A model generated the notes under the pieces. The model saw only the letters and a program-made list of their open reading frames with translations, was not told where the DNA came from and did no database searches. From the NCBI GenBank assembly GCA_030602245.1, contig JAUWAC010000003.1, positions 1 to 64,000 of the forward strand: a stretch of DNA of 64,000 nucleotides. The letters are read 5' to 3'. The DNA comes from Marinobacterium sp. Lineage in GTDB: Bacteria > Pseudomonadota > Gammaproteobacteria > Pseudomonadales > Balneatricaceae. Of this stretch, positions 61,949 to 64,000 are shown in pieces. Numbering within the stretch: position 1 is the first letter of the stretch; every line of letters begins with the position of its first letter. The translations under genes and the position numbers were made by a program.

Positions 61949-63235
61949 TTATACCAGTCCGTACCATTCCGGGAACAGCATGATCGAGATGACGATAATC
62001 ACCTGAATCAGGATGAACGGCATAACGCCTTTGTAGATATCCAGCGTCGTGACTTCGCGCGGCGCCACACCCTTCAGGTAGAAGAGCGAGAAGCCGAACG
62101 GCGGGGTCAGGAAGCTGGTCTGCAGGTTCATCGCGATCAGGATGGCGAACCACAGCGGCGCAATCCCGAGGATATCGGCCACCGGCGCCAGAATCGGCAC
62201 GATGATGAACGCGATCTCGACAAAATCGATGAAGAAACCGAGGATCAGGATCGCCAGCATCGACAGAATCAGGAAGCCTGCGGCACCACCCGGCAGGTTG
62301 GACAGCACTTCCTCGACGATGTAGTCGCCACCGGTGTAGCTGAACGCCATCGAGAAAGCGGTCGCACCGAGCAGGATCGCGAATACCATCGCCGTCACCT
62401 TAACGGTTTCGACGGACGCTTCCATCACCATCTTGAAGCTGAACTGGCGGTACAGGATCGCCAGAATCAGTGCACCGACGCCACCCAGCGCGGCCGACTC
62501 GGTCGGCGTCGCGACGCCGGCAAAGATCGAACCGAGCACCACCAGTACCAGCGCCAGCGGCGGGATGATCGCGGTCAGCGCCTTGACATAGAACTGACGC
62601 TTGTTGAGCGACTCATCGCGCGGCACCGTCGGCGCCATTTCCGGCTTCAGGAACGCGATCGCAAGGATGTAGACCAGGTACGCACCGACCAGCACCGCCC
62701 CCGGAATCACCGCCGCCTTGAACAGGTCGCCGACCGGGATACCGAGCACATCACCGAGGATGATCAGGATGATCGACGGCGGAATGATCTGACCCAGCGT
62801 ACCGGAGGCACAGATGGTGCCACACGCCAGACGCTTGTCGTAGTTGTACTTCATCATCACCGGCAGCGAGATCAGGCCCATCGCGACGACGGACGCACCG
62901 ACCACACCGGTCGAGGCCGCCAGCAGCGCACCGACCAGTACCGTGGAGATCGCCAGACCGCCACGCACACCGCCGAACAGCTGGCCCATCGACTCGAGCA
63001 GCTGCTCCGCCAGACGGGTGCGCTGCAGCACGATACCCATGAAGATGAACAGCGGGACCGCCATCAGCGTGACGTTCTCCATGATGCTCTGCACCCGGAA
63101 CGGCATGAAGGCGAACATATCAGGACCTTCGGCAAACACACCGAAGATCAGCGCCACACCCCCGAAGGTGTAGGCGACGGGAAAGCCGACCAGCAACATC
63201 AGCAGGGCGGCAAAGAACATGATAATACCGATCAT
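61949..63235 (-). CDS. dctM: TRAP transporter large permease DctM
   Basis: The 428-aa membrane protein has about 12 hydrophobic segments and DctM signatures (FMGIVLQRTRLAEQLLESMG, GGLAISTVLVGALLAASTGVVGAS, CASGTLGQIIPPSIILIILG; each shortened here to the conserved core). It catalyses sodium-driven uptake of a C4-dicarboxylate-like or other organic acid delivered by DctP. It lies 18 nt after dctQ. Confidence 0.95.
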   Translation of the reverse strand: MIGIIMFFAALLMLLVGFPVAYTFGGVALIFGVFAEGPDMFAFMPFRVQSIMENVTLMAVPLFIFMGIVLQRTRLAEQLLESMGQLFGGVRGGLAISTVLVGALLAASTGVVGASVVAMGLISLPVMMKYNYDKRLACGTICASGTLGQIIPPSIILIILGDVLGIPVGDLFKAAVIPGAVLVGAYLVYILAIAFLKPEMAPTVPRDESLNKRQFYVKALTAIIPPLALVLVVLGSIFAGVATPTESAALGGVGALILAILYRQFSFKMVMEASVETVKVTAMVFAILLGATAFSMAFSYTGGDYIVEEVLSNLPGGAAGFLILSMLAILILGFFIDFVEIAFIIVPILAPVADILGIAPLWFAILIAMNLQTSFLTPPFGFSLFYLKGVAPREVTTLDIYKGVMPFILIQVIIVISIMLFPEWYGLV

Positions 63236-63253
63236 AATCTGGACCCTGTCAGT

Positions 63254-63790
63254 TTAGTGTTGCGGCGGCACATAGCCGTCGTCCTGCAGACGACCGCTGA
63301 GAATGTTGATTGAGCGCAGCGCCAGCCCGATGCCGCTGATGAAGTTGAAGAACATCGCAAACGGAATCACTGACTTGATGATCCAGCGGTGCGGCAGGCC
63401 ACCCGGGTCACCGGAGCCTTCGCCGAGCTGGAACGACTCGCGCGCAAAGTCGACGCCGTACCAGGCCACCAGCAGGCAGAACGGTACCAGCAGAATGAAG
63501 GTGAAGATCAGATCGATCCAGGCGCGCTTGCGAACGCTCAGACCGTCATAGATCACGTCAACACGCACGTGGCCACCCGCCTTCAGCGTGAACGGAATGC
63601 CGAGCATGAACATGGCCGCGAACAGGTGCCACTCCATCTCCTGCATGCCGATATACACGGTGTTGAACAGGTAGCGTGAAGCAACGTCAAAAAAGACGTT
63701 GAACAGCATCAGGATGAACAGAACGGCGGCAATCTTGCCGAGCAGATCGGAGAACCGATCGATCGTCTGCTGCAGACGTAACAGAAACAT
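63254..63790 (-). CDS. dctQ: TRAP transporter small permease DctQ
   Basis: The 178-aa protein has four transmembrane helices (about 18-38, 52-70, 92-112 and 138-160). DVASRYLFNT and the EMEWHLFAAMFMLGIPFTLK stretch are typical of DctQ. It forms the membrane complex with DctM. The substrate-binding protein gene ends 83 nt upstream. Confidence 0.94.
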   Translation of the reverse strand: MFLLRLQQTIDRFSDLLGKIAAVLFILMLFNVFFDVASRYLFNTVYIGMQEMEWHLFAAMFMLGIPFTLKAGGHVRVDVIYDGLSVRKRAWIDLIFTFILLVPFCLLVAWYGVDFARESFQLGEGSGDPGGLPHRWIIKSVIPFAMFFNFISGIGLALRSINILSGRLQDDGYVPPQH

Positions 63791-63873
63791 GATTCAGACC
63801 CCGTGACCTGAGGGGAGAGGGAAACGGTAAAACCGCCCCGGCCCGGAGGCCGGAGCGTGCAGGACAGAGAGGA

Positions 63874-64000
63874 TTACTCCGCCATGCTGTTCAGATAGGC
63901 GCGGTCCGCGATGTCGGTCCAGACGCGAATCTTCTTCAGGTACTCTTCCTGAGACTTCAGGATTTCAGCAGCCAGCGGATCAGCGGCGGCGGCTTCAGCC
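63874..64000 (-). CDS. dctP: TRAP transporter substrate-binding protein DctP (C-terminus only)
   Basis: The frame enters from the right edge and ends at TAA (63874-63876). The last residues read ILKSQEEYLKKIRVWTDIAD and then RAYLNSMAE, the usual helical end of DctP-type binding proteins. The rest of the gene lies outside the window. It completes the dctPQM operon. Confidence 0.8.
   Translation of the reverse strand, partial: AEAAAADPLAAEILKSQEEYLKKIRVWTDIADRAYLNSMAE

Overview
The window comes from the chromosome of a GC-rich gammaproteobacterium, possibly an Oceanospirillales or Pseudomonas-like marine lineage. The grounds are a DctPQM TRAP transporter with a NarX-type two-component system, a phage CsrA nearly identical to the RsmA/CsrA consensus, a tRNA-Val(GAC) integration site and a P2/phiCTX-like prophage. 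I cannot fix the genus.

Region 1 (1-18476, minus strand) is a defence island. In transcription order it holds the C-terminal stub of a WYL-family regulator, a DISARM class 1-like pair (DrmD-like SNF2 helicase and DrmMI-like 1667-aa adenine methyltransferase), a complete type I Zorya operon (zorA-zorB-zorC-zorD, coupled by short overlaps), a Phd/PIN toxin-antitoxin pair, and the N-terminal 466 aa of a DruE-like (DUF1998-type) helicase. The helicase is cut at the left edge by a 23-bp repeat array that resembles an IS21-family end. An IS3-family element (18477-19728) has removed the N-terminus of the WYL regulator and reads in the same direction as the defence genes.

Region 2 (about 19864-56107) is a P2-like myovirus prophage in the 3' end of tRNA-Val(GAC), flanked by 51-bp identical repeats. 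It carries the P2 gene order: Q-P on the minus strand, then O-N-M-L-X, lysis genes, R-S-V-(PAAR)-W-J-I, tail fibre genes, FI-FII-E/E'-T-U-D. Inserted between the tail-fibre genes and the sheath gene is a diversity-generating retroelement (DGR): a C-type-lectin-like target protein with a variable repeat at its 3' end, an Avd-like accessory protein, a template repeat and a reverse transcriptase. Over the 102 aligned bases, template and variable repeats differ at seven positions, all of them adenines in the template. The right part holds a toxin-antitoxin pair, a CI-like repressor, CII-like and Ogr-like regulators, a Bro-N protein, a non-P2 toprim/primase-helicase, a tightly packed set of small unknown genes that includes a CsrA with a C-terminal extension, an excisionase and the integrase. 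Three TGTA-N11-TACA dyads lie exactly where P2 has its Ogr-dependent late promoters.

Region 3 (56183-64000) is ordinary chromosome: the tRNA-Val promoter, a membrane GGDEF/EAL protein divergent from a family 3 solute-binding protein, a NarL-type response regulator with its Cache-domain histidine kinase, and a TRAP transporter (DctM, DctQ and the C-terminus of DctP).

The most notable system is the DGR in the prophage tail module, which would diversify the receptor-binding protein of the phage. Next is the layered defence island (DISARM-like, Zorya, Druantia-like) immediately beside the prophage.
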